Shown one piece after another: positions 1-7,200 of a DNA stretch of 9,719 nt; the stretch's first letter is position 1, and each line of letters opens with the position of its first letter. Below the pieces are notes generated by a model, which made no database searches, was not told the DNA's origin, and saw nothing but the letters and a program-made list of their open reading frames with translations. This DNA is from an uncultured Oscillospiraceae bacterium. GTDB lineage: Bacteria > Bacillota > Clostridia > Oscillospirales > Oscillospiraceae. The stretch spans positions 1 through 9,719 of the forward strand of contig CANRNA010000051.1 in NCBI GenBank assembly GCA_947631805.1, read 5' to 3'. The position numbers and the translations under genes are program-made.

Positions 1-1863
1 CGGGGGAAAAAGCCCCTGCCGGGCCTTCCCGCCACCTTCGGGGGCGAGGAGGACTGCACGGCCCTCACGGTGGTGCTGGCAGACGACGTGCTGGGTCTGG
101 AGATAGAGCTGGAGTACACGGTGTTCGAGGACCTGGACGCCATCACCAGAAGCGTGCTGGTGCGCAACACCGGCGCGAAGGAGCCGGTGCTCTATCTGAC
201 GAAGGCGCTGTCCGCCTGCCTGGACATGGACGACAGGGACTACTCCATGCTCACCCTCCACGGCTCCTGGGCACGGGAGCGCGTCATCCAGCGCCGCCCC
301 CTGGGCAAGGGGCGGCAGGGGGTGTTCTCCGAGCGGGGGGAGACGAGCCACCAGGAGCAGCCCTTCCTGGCCCTCTTGAGCCCCGACGCCACCCAGACCG
401 GGGGCGAGGTATACGCCATGCACCTGGTATGGTCCGGCAACTTTGAGGCCCAGGCGGGGGTGGACCAGTTCGACCAGGTACGGGCGGTCATCGGCGAGAA
501 TCCCTACAACTTCTGCTGGAAGCTGGCCGCGGGTGAGAGCTTTCAGACGCCGGAGGCAGTGATGGTCTATTCCCGGCAGGGCCTGGGGGCCATGACCCGC
601 ACCTTCCACGACCTGTACCGGGACCACCTCATCCGGGGCCCCTGGCGGGACAGGCAGCGCCCGGTGCTTCTCAACAGCTGGGAGGGGGCCTATTTCGACT
701 TCGACACGGAAAAGCTCCTGGCCATGGCCCGGACCGGGGCGGCCCTGGGCATAGAGATGCTGGTGGTGGACGACGGGTGGTTCGCTAACCGCTTTGACGA
801 CAACCGGGCCCTGGGGGACTGGTTTGTCAACGAGGAAAAGCTGCCCGGCGGGCTGAAGCGGCTGGCGGATGAGCTGGCCGCCCTGGGGATGAAGCTGGGG
901 CTGTGGATGGAGCCGGAGATGGTCTCCCCGGACTCGGACCTGTACCGGGCCCACCCGGACTGGGCCATCCAGGTCCCCGGCAGGAGAGCGGGCCTGTGCC
1001 GGAACCAGTACGTGCTGGACCTGACCCGCCGGGAGGTATTGGAATATGTGTGGAGCCGCATCGAGGATATACTGAGCAGCGCTCCCATCGCCTATTTGAA
1101 GTGGGACATGAACCGGCAGCTGTCCGACATGGGCAGCTTCGGCCTGGACAGCGACCGGCAGGGGGAGCTCTGCCACCGGTATGTGCTGGGGGTGTACGAG
1201 CTCCAAGAGCGGCTGTGTCAGCGCTTTCCCGACCTGCTGCTGGAAAACTGCTCCGGCGGCGGGGCCCGGTACGACCCGGGGATGCTCTATTACAGCCCTC
1301 AGATATGGTGCTCCGACGACACAGACGCCGTGGAGCGGCTGGCCATCCAGGAGGGCACGGCCCTGCTCTACCCCCTGAGCACCATGGGGGCCCATGTCTC
1401 CGCCTGCCCCAACCACACCGTGGGCCGGACCACTCCCTTCGAGACACGGGGCCACGTGGCCCTGGCGGGCACCTTCGGCTACGAACTGGACACCACCGCC
1501 CTCACGGAGGAGGAGCGCTCTCTCATCCCCGGACAGGTGGCGCTTTACCACCGGTTCAACGACCTTATCCGGCGGGGGGACTACTATAGGCTGGCCTCCT
1601 GGCGGGAAAACCACGCCTGCGACTGCTGGCAGGTGGTGAGCCGGGACAAAAAAGAGGCGCTGGTCACCTTCGTGCAGGTGCTGGCCGGGGCGAACCGCCA
1701 CTCCCGCCGGATACGCCTCCAGGGCCTGGACGGCGCGGCCCGCTACCGGATAGAGGGCACGGACCGGGTGTTCGGAGGCGACACGCTGATGTACAGCGGC
1801 CTGCCCGTGGAGCCCCTGTGGGGCGATCACAGGTCCCAACTTATAGTTTTACTTATGGAATGA
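1..1863 (+). CDS. Alpha-galactosidase, glycoside hydrolase family 36 (5' partial)
   Basis: Hydrolyses terminal alpha-1,6-galactosyl residues from raffinose-type sugars or galactomannan fragments; retaining mechanism by family. The frame is open from base 1, so the GTG at 70 is only an internal codon: the residues before it (GLPATFGGEED) already match the family's N-terminal beta domain. 620 codons are visible; full-length relatives have about 720-750 residues, so roughly 110 are missing. Family motifs in order, in visible residue numbers: TRSVLVRN of the N-terminal domain, NSWEGAYFDF near 223, VVDDGWF near 255, LKWDMNR with the expected nucleophile Asp369, ENCSGGGARYDPGM, and CSDDTDA with the expected acid/base Asp439. 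The 70-residue spacing of these two Asp matches characterised GH36 enzymes. The protein ends in a C-terminal beta domain (RSQLIVLLME). Cellular location cannot be judged without the N-terminus; most relatives are cytoplasmic. It is separated from the downstream operon by a probable terminator. The last ten or so codons are already AT-rich. Confidence 0.95.
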   Translation, partial: RGKKPLPGLPATFGGEEDCTALTVVLADDVLGLEIELEYTVFEDLDAITRSVLVRNTGAKEPVLYLTKALSACLDMDDRDYSMLTLHGSWARERVIQRRPLGKGRQGVFSERGETSHQEQPFLALLSPDATQTGGEVYAMHLVWSGNFEAQAGVDQFDQVRAVIGENPYNFCWKLAAGESFQTPEAVMVYSRQGLGAMTRTFHDLYRDHLIRGPWRDRQRPVLLNSWEGAYFDFDTEKLLAMARTGAALGIEMLVVDDGWFANRFDDNRALGDWFVNEEKLPGGLKRLADELAALGMKLGLWMEPEMVSPDSDLYRAHPDWAIQVPGRRAGLCRNQYVLDLTRREVLEYVWSRIEDILSSAPIAYLKWDMNRQLSDMGSFGLDSDRQGELCHRYVLGVYELQERLCQRFPDLLLENCSGGGARYDPGMLYYSPQIWCSDDTDAVERLAIQEGTALLYPLSTMGAHVSACPNHTVGRTTPFETRGHVALAGTFGYELDTTALTEEERSLIPGQVALYHRFNDLIRRGDYYRLASWRENHACDCWQVVSRDKKEALVTFVQVLAGANRHSRRIRLQGLDGAARYRIEGTDRVFGGDTLMYSGLPVEPLWGDHRSQLIVLLME

Positions 1864-1919
1864 CAGTTAAAGAGATAATTTGGCTTTATTTAGCTTAATT
1901 GGTAAATAAGTAACTGTCA
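1861..1919 (+). repeat. 9-bp inverted repeat around the GH36 stop codon
   Basis: TGACAGTTA at 1861-1869 is the exact reverse complement of TAACTGTCA at 1911-1919. The left arm begins with the GH36 stop codon. Nested inside are TTATTTA (1886-1892) and TAAATAA (1903-1909), which can form a 7-bp stem with a 10-base loop. In RNA this could be a weak stem at the 3' end of the GH36 message; in DNA it could be a protein site or the trace of an inserted element. There is no T tract directly after it, so it is not a good terminator by itself. Function is not known. Confidence 0.45.
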
Positions 1920-1967
1920 AAATGTAAAAATGGGGGGGGCAAAAATTTATTAATTTGGCATATTTAC

Positions 1968-2030
1968 AAAAAGCTAAATCGGGTGTTAAATTGTAAGTGA
2001 GGATTTACGATTTAACACCCGATTCTTTTT
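1968..2030 (+). terminator. Long near-perfect hairpin with T tract, probable Rho-independent terminator
   Basis: Bases 1977-1998 pair with 2003-2024 over 22 consecutive positions: 20 Watson-Crick pairs plus two wobbles (1992/2009 and 1997/2004), closed by a GAGG loop (1999-2002). After a 3-base bulge (CTA, 1974-1976), AAAAAG at 1968-1973 pairs with CTTTTT at 2025-2030, so the structure ends in a T tract. Both imperfect positions are G-U in the + strand transcript but would be A-C mismatches in a minus transcript, which favours action on + strand RNA, that is, ending the GH36 message. The stem is much longer than most intrinsic terminators, so a dispersed genomic repeat or a regulatory operator is an alternative. 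Confidence 0.75.
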
Positions 2031-2046
2031 AGCTAAAATTAGCTAA
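2012..2046 (+). promoter_or_regulatory. Probable sigma-A promoter of the mannanase operon
   Basis: TTAACA (2012-2017) matches 5 of 6 bases of the -35 consensus and TAAAAT (2034-2039) matches 5 of 6 of the -10 consensus, separated by 16 bases. Transcription would start near 2046, leaving a leader of about 57 bases before the GTG at 2103. The -35 box lies inside the right arm of the long hairpin, so the terminator and promoter share DNA, yet the new transcript starts after the hairpin and does not contain it. The region is AT-rich while all flanking DNA is GC-rich. It is the best + strand promoter I found by eye in the gap; no score was computed. Confidence 0.55.
2029..2046. promoter_or_regulatory. 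Two TTAGCTAA palindromes 10 bp apart, candidate operator
   Basis: The perfect 8-bp palindrome TTAGCTAA occurs at 2029-2036 and again at 2039-2046. The 10-bp offset is about one helical turn, so both copies face the same side of the DNA. The pair overlaps the proposed -10 box and start site, a position suited to repression. A 7/8 copy (TTAGCTTA) lies at 1890-1897 and a 6/8 copy (AAAGCTAA) at 1970-1977. The regulator is not in the window. In such AT-rich DNA some recurrence is expected by chance, so operator function is an inference. Confidence 0.35.
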
Positions 2047-2060
2047 ATAAACTTAATCTA

Positions 2061-2086
2061 CCGGTCCCGAGACCGTTCGGGTCCGG
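2061..2086 (+). promoter_or_regulatory. GC-rich leader hairpin before the mannanase ribosome binding site
   Basis: CCGGTCCCGA (2061-2070) pairs with TCGGGTCCGG (2077-2086) at 9 of 10 positions, with one T-T mismatch and a 6-base loop. It ends three bases before the purine-rich Shine-Dalgarno run at 2090-2096. It would lie in the 5' leader made from the proposed promoter and could affect translation or message stability. It has no T tract, so it is not a terminator, and it resembles no riboswitch that I recognise. Confidence 0.45.
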
Positions 2087-2102
2087 CACGGGGGAGAAAG
2101 AC

Positions 2103-3575
2103 GTGATTTTCAGAAGGCTTATGTGCATCGCGCTGGCGGCGGGCGCGCTGCTGGGCGCTGGCGGCACGGCCGCCATGGCCCGGGCGGGCGAGGCGCGGGA
2201 GACAGTGGGGGTCTATCTGCCCGGTGAGGGAGAGCTCACGGGGCATGTGAAGGCCCGGTCGGACGGGTCTGTCACCGGCTTCAAAAAGGACGGCGACGCC
2301 TGCACGGTGGAGGTGGATATCCCGGAGACGGGCTTTTTTGACCTGGTATTCACGGTCAGGGGCCTGGGAGGGTACAAGGAGAACTACGTCTGGGCGGACG
2401 GGGAGCAGGCGGGGACGCTTGTGGCCCACTCCGAGCAGACGGAGGAGGCCGCTGTGCGCCGGGTGTATCTGGAAAAGGGCTCCCACCGGATAACGGTCAG
2501 CAAGTATTGGGGCTACATCGACTGGCTCAGCCTGGCGGTGGTGATCTCGGAGCCCTTTGACGAGAGCATATTTACCGTGTCCCCCTGCCTGTCGGACCCG
2601 GAGGCCTCCGACAACGCCCGGAGGCTTTTCAGCTATCTGTGCGACGAATACGGCAGGTCCATCATCTCCGGCCAATACTGCGACACGGGGGCCAACGGCT
2701 GGGAGAACCTGAAAATATCGGAGACGAACGGGGGCAGATATCCCGCTATCCTGGGCCTGGACATGGGTTATTACTCCCAGACCGGCGTGGATCACGGGGC
2801 CCAGTGCAAGACCACGGAGCAGGCGCTCGCCTATTGGGAAAAGGGCGGCATCGTCACTCTGTGCTGGCACTGGCTGGCCCCGGAAAAGTATATCTCCGGC
2901 ACCTGGTACAGCGCCTTCCGGCCGGAAGAGTGCAAAATGGACCTGACCGCCATCATGAACGGCGAGGACGAGGAGGGCATGGCCCTTCTGAAAAAGGATA
3001 TCGCCAACGTGGCCGCCCAGCTGCAGGTCATGCAGGACGCGGGACTGCCGGTCCTGTGGCGGCCGCTCCACGAGGCCTCCGGCGGCTGGTTCTGGTGGGG
3101 CGCGGAGGGGCCCGATACATACAAAAAGCTCTATATCATGCTCTACGACATGCTGACCGGTGAGTACGGCCTGCACAATCTGATCTGGGTATGGAACGGC
3201 CAGGACGCGGCCTGGTATCCCGGAGACGAGTATGTGGACATCATCGGCATGGACATATACGCCGGAGAGCGCGTCTATACCTCACAGGTAGACCAGTTCC
3301 TGCTCAATCACAGCTATTCCCCCGGTAACAAGATGGTGGTGCTCAGCGAAAACGGCACCATGATCGACCCGGACCTGGCGGTGCGGGACCGGGCCATGTG
3401 GGGATATTTTTGCACCTGGAGCGGGGAATTCGTGCTGGAGGACGGGGTCCGCAAGACCTACTCCGAGCGGTATACCGACGCCGGGATGCTTACGAAGGTC
3501 TATAACAGCGACATCGTCATCACCCGGGATGAGCTGCCGGATCTGCCCACCTATCCCATAAAGGACGGCGGCTGA
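2103..3575 (+). CDS. Secreted beta-mannanase, GH26 with N-terminal CBM35-like module
   Basis: Endo-acting hydrolase predicted to cut beta-1,4-mannosidic bonds of mannan, glucomannan or galactomannan outside the cell. Layout of the 490 residues: signal peptide about 1-28 (RR near the start, hydrophobic 8-21, likely cleavage after AMA or ARA, no lipobox); beta-sandwich resembling CBM35 about 33-149; GH26 barrel about 160-485. Family hallmarks: IISGQY at 187-192, CWHW at 254-257, WRPLHEASGGWFWW with the expected acid/base Glu324, and VVLSENG with the expected nucleophile Glu416. The GTG start at 2103 is chosen for the GGGGGAG site at 2090-2096 and because it completes the signal peptide; ATG at 2121 is an alternative. 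It is the first gene of the operon, and its TGA overlaps the next ATG by one base (TGATG), implying translational coupling. Some GH26 enzymes act on other beta-glucans, so mannan is likely but not certain. Confidence 0.92.
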   Translation: MIFRRLMCIALAAGALLGAGGTAAMARAGEARETVGVYLPGEGELTGHVKARSDGSVTGFKKDGDACTVEVDIPETGFFDLVFTVRGLGGYKENYVWADGEQAGTLVAHSEQTEEAAVRRVYLEKGSHRITVSKYWGYIDWLSLAVVISEPFDESIFTVSPCLSDPEASDNARRLFSYLCDEYGRSIISGQYCDTGANGWENLKISETNGGRYPAILGLDMGYYSQTGVDHGAQCKTTEQALAYWEKGGIVTLCWHWLAPEKYISGTWYSAFRPEECKMDLTAIMNGEDEEGMALLKKDIANVAAQLQVMQDAGLPVLWRPLHEASGGWFWWGAEGPDTYKKLYIMLYDMLTGEYGLHNLIWVWNGQDAAWYPGDEYVDIIGMDIYAGERVYTSQVDQFLLNHSYSPGNKMVVLSENGTMIDPDLAVRDRAMWGYFCTWSGEFVLEDGVRKTYSERYTDAGMLTKVYNSDIVITRDELPDLPTYPIKDGG

Positions 3576-4213
3576 TGCTGAAAAAATGGCTGGACGTGGA
3601 GGGGCCGGTGATCGGCTTTCTGGACAAGACCGGGCAGCTCATCGTGCTGAGCGCCCTGTGGCTTTTGGGGTGTCTGCCGGTGGTGACGGTATGGACATCC
3701 ACCGCGGCGCTCTATTACGCGGTGGTGAAGGCGGTCCGCCGGGGCCGGGGCCACGCCGCGGAGGAATTCTGGCGCAGCTACCGGGCCAACCTGGGCCGGG
3801 GCGTGGCGGCGGGACTGCCGGTGCTGGCGGTGGGGGCGCTTCTGGCAGCGGATGTGGTCATATTAAAGGCCCAGGAGAGGACGCTCCACACGGGGGCGGT
3901 GGCCGTGCTGGCGCTGATGCTGGCGTTTTTGGCCGTCTACCTGGGACCGGCGCTGTCCCGCTTTTCCGTGAAGGTGACCCAGGTGTGGCGGCTGGCGTTC
4001 GTGATGGCGGTGCGGTTCTGGTACTGGACGGCCGCGATACTGGTCCTGGCCGGTCTGGCGGGGGCGGCGCAGTACTATGTGCTGCCGGTGCCGACGATAT
4101 TCATATTGCCGGGCGCGGGGTGTATGGCCGCGTCTTTCCCCATAGAGAAGGCGCTGCGCTGCTATATGCCGCCCAAGGAAGAGGGCGACGACGCGTGGTA
4201 TTACGAAAGTTGA
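3575..4213 (+). CDS. YesL/DUF624 family membrane protein
   Basis: A 212-residue membrane protein with about five hydrophobic segments: roughly 22-50, 77-98, 108-126, 148-168 and 172-190. The stretch GCLPVVTVWTSTAALYY (32-48) fits the YesL/DUF624 signature of a CLPV-type turn followed by a T-ALYY helix, and the length is usual for that family. Basic and acidic residues (VRRGRGHAAEEFWRSYR) lie between segments one and two. By association this family sits next to sugar ABC importers and glycoside hydrolases in Firmicutes; its biochemical role is not established. Here it lies between the mannanase (1-base overlap) and the solute-binding protein (13-base gap), so it probably serves polysaccharide uptake, perhaps as an importer accessory or in export or sensing. 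That role is inference. Confidence 0.85.
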   Translation: MLKKWLDVEGPVIGFLDKTGQLIVLSALWLLGCLPVVTVWTSTAALYYAVVKAVRRGRGHAAEEFWRSYRANLGRGVAAGLPVLAVGALLAADVVILKAQERTLHTGAVAVLALMLAFLAVYLGPALSRFSVKVTQVWRLAFVMAVRFWYWTAAILVLAGLAGAAQYYVLPVPTIFILPGAGCMAASFPIEKALRCYMPPKEEGDDAWYYES

Positions 4214-4226
4214 GAGGTAAAGGGGC

Positions 4227-7200
4227 GTGACGATGACGAGCAGGAAGAAAACAGCGGGACGGATAGCGGGGGCCCTGGCGGGGGTGATGGCGCTGACGCT
4301 GGCGACGCCGGTGTGCGCCCAGGCCCAGGAGGCCCCGGAGCAGACCCAGACCCGCAGCCAGCTCGAGGAGCTGGTCAGCGAGTACGCCGTGTCCGCCGAC
4401 AAGCTGGGGTACAAGGATTACATCCTCCAGCATGAGGGGCAGGACCGGCCGAAGGATACGATAGCTATCGACGCCGACAGCTTCGTCCGCTACGAGGAGG
4501 CCGACGCCCCCGCCCAGCCGGAGGTCCGCTCCGACTTTGAGGGCATGGAGGGCGAGAGCGTCCTCACGGCGGAGAACTCCCTCATCGAGTTCTCCTTCAC
4601 CGTGGACCAGCCGGGGTATTACGACCTGTCGCTGGTGTACTATCCGGTGGCGGGAAAGAACTCCGCCATCCAGCGCAGCGTGTTTTTGGACGGGGAGCTG
4701 CCGTATTCTGAACTGTCCCTGGTGGAGTTCCAGCGGGTATGGGTCTGCCAGGTGCAGGACACCTACACCGACGAGGCGGGGGTGGAGGTCCTGTCCTGGG
4801 CCAAGGACAACCAGGGCAACGACCTGAAGCCCGGCATGGCGGAGGCTCCCGAATGGATGGAGAGCTACGTCTATGACAGCCAGGGCTATGTGACGACCCC
4901 GCTGGCGCTGTATCTCACCGCCGGGGAGCACACCCTCACCCTCACGGGACTGCGGGAGCCCATGCTCCTGAGAAAGGTGGAGCTCTCCAACCGGGACACG
5001 GTGCTGCCTTACGCGGAGGTGAAGGCGTCCAATGACGCCAAGGGCTGCGCCGATACGAGCGGCCAGATGATACGCATCGAGGCGGAGAACACGGCCAAGA
5101 CCTCTTCCCCCATGCTCTACGCCCTGCAGGACCAGAGCTCGCCCGCCGTGTACCCGGCCAGCCCCAAGGCCCTTTTGAACAACACCATCGGCGGCAACGG
5201 CTGGAAGCTGAACGGCCAGTGGATGGAGTGGAACTTCACCGTGGAGCAGAGCGGGTACTACAACATCGCCCTGTTCGACAGGCAGAACTTCGTCAAGGGC
5301 ATTTACGTCTCCCGGCGCATCTCCATCGACGGGGAGATACCCTTTGAGGAGATGGAGGACTACGGCTTTACATACGGCTCCGGCTGGCGGCAGGACGTGC
5401 TCAGCGACAGCGAGGGGGAGCCCTATTCCTTCTACCTGGAGGCGGGGGAGCACACCCTGCGCATGGAGGTGGTCCTGGGCAAGTTCGCGGACATCATCAG
5501 CTCTGTGCAGGACTGCGTGACCCAGCTCAACGCCATTTACCGCAGCGTCATCCGCATCACAGGCGTGTCCCCGGACCGGTACAGGGACTATGAGATAGAG
5601 CAGTCCCTGCCGGAGCTGGAGGGCGAGCTGGAGGCGGTGAAGGCGGAGCTGGACGACGCCATCACCCGCCTGCGGGACCTTATCGGGGAGAACAGCGACA
5701 AGGAGAGCGTGCTCATCACCATGAGCGACCAGCTGGGGGAGCTCATCTTCGACCAGGAGCGGTTCACCGAGGTCATCAGCGCCTATAAGGTGAACATGCG
5801 GGCCACGGCCACCTGGATAACCCAGGTCATCGACCAGCCCCTGCAGCTGGACCGCATCTATGTGTATTCCCCCGACACAGAGGTGAAGGCGGAGAACACG
5901 GGCTTCTTCCCCTCCCTGTGGCACGAGCTGAAGCGGCTCTTCTACTCCTTCATCATCGACTATAACCAGATAGGCGATGTGAGCAGCGGCGAGGACGCCA
6001 CCGCCATCACCCTCTGGATAGGCACAGGCCGTGACCAGGCCAACATCATCAAGGCCCTCATCGACTCCACCTTCACGCCCCAGTCCAACATCAATGTGAA
6101 CGTGCAGCTGGTGGATATGAACACCCTCCTGCGGGCCACCCTGGCGGGAGAGGGGCCGGACGTGGCCATCCAGGTGCCCAACACAAACGGCATCGCCGGG
6201 GCGGTGCTGACAACGGGCAACGACACCGCCGTGAACTACGGCATCCGAAACGCGGTGATGAATCTGCGCCAGTTCGACGACTATGACGAGGTGGCGGCCC
6301 GGTTCTCCCCCAGCGCCATGGTGCAGCTGGAGTTTTACGGCAAGACCTACGGTCTGCCGGAGACCCAGACCTTCCCCATGATGTTCTACCGCAAGGACAT
6401 CCTGGCGGAGCTGGGGATGGAGGTGCCCCAGACCTGGGACGACGTGAAGGTGGCCATGACGGTGCTGGCCAAGAACCAGATGGAGTTCGGCATGCTCCCC
6501 TCCGAGCAGATATTCGCCATGCTCCTTTACCAGAACGGCGGGGTCTATTACAACGACGAGGGCAGCGTGTCCGCCCTGGACTCGGAGGAGGCAGTCAACA
6601 CCTTCAAGCAATACTGCGAGTATTACACCGACTACAAGCTGGACAAGGAGACCAGCGTGGAGCAGCGCTTCCGCACGGGAGAGTGCCCCATCATCATCAG
6701 CGACTACACGCTGTACAACAACCTCCAGGTCTCCGCGCCGGATATCGACGGGTTGTGGGGCATCGCCCCGGTGCCAGGCAGACAGACGGAGGACGGGACC
6801 ATCGACCGCTCCGTGGGCTCCACGGGCCTGACGAGCCTTATCATGTCGGCCACGAAGGAGCCGGAGGCCTGCTGGGAGTTTTTGAAGTGGTGGACCTCCG
6901 CCTCCACCCAGACCACCTTCGGCTATGAGATGGAGAGTTTGCAGGGGGAGGCGGGGCGCGTGCCCACGGCCAACCTGGAGGCCTTCGGGAACCTGGCCTG
7001 GAAGGCGTCGGACATGGAGGCCCTGCTGGAGCAGTACCAATGGGTCCAGGGCATCCCCCAGGTGCCCGGCGGGTATTACTCCTGGCGAAACGTGAACAAC
7101 GCCTTTTACACCGTGACCACCGACACGGACTTCGCCTCCCCGCGGGAGGAGCTGATGGACAAGGTGGTGCTCATCAACACGGAGCTAAAATACAAGTGGG

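Noticed and set aside
70..72. GTG at 70 as the start of the alpha-galactosidase
   Set aside because: The frame is open to base 1 and the preceding residues match the family, so the gene continues upstream of the window.
903..1589. + strand frame of 228 codons inside the GH36 gene
   Set aside because: It is out of frame with the conserved GH36 catalytic motifs and rich in Gly, Pro and Arg; a frame shadow.
1892..1920. Minus-strand promoter using TTGACA (complement of 1915-1920)
   Set aside because: The -35 match is perfect, but the best -10 at 17-base spacing (TAAGCT) matches only 3 of 6, and no minus-strand gene follows because GH36 occupies that DNA.
1861..2058. AT-rich block as a miniature transposon
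   Set aside because: I see no terminal inverted repeats at both ends and no flanking target duplication; the 9-bp repeat spans only 1861-1919. Composition alone is not enough.
2046..2102. Riboswitch in the mannanase leader
   Set aside because: The leader is about 57 bases with a single short hairpin, too small for known sugar- or metabolite-sensing classes and without their conserved motifs.
2058..3176. Minus-strand open frame of 372 codons opposite the mannanase
   Set aside because: It lies opposite the conserved GH26 coding sequence, shows low-complexity composition and no domain; a shadow of GC-rich DNA.
4311..4322. Possible lipobox at Cys30 of the binding protein
   Set aside because: The preceding residues T-P-V do not fit a lipobox: Pro at -2 and Val at -1 are not accepted.
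4101..7040. Very long minus-strand open frame (979 codons) opposite the binding protein
   Set aside because: The + strand frame has clear domains, a signal peptide and coupling to its neighbours. The minus frame is Leu/Val/Gly/His/Arg-rich with no recognisable domain, as expected for the antisense of GC-rich codons.
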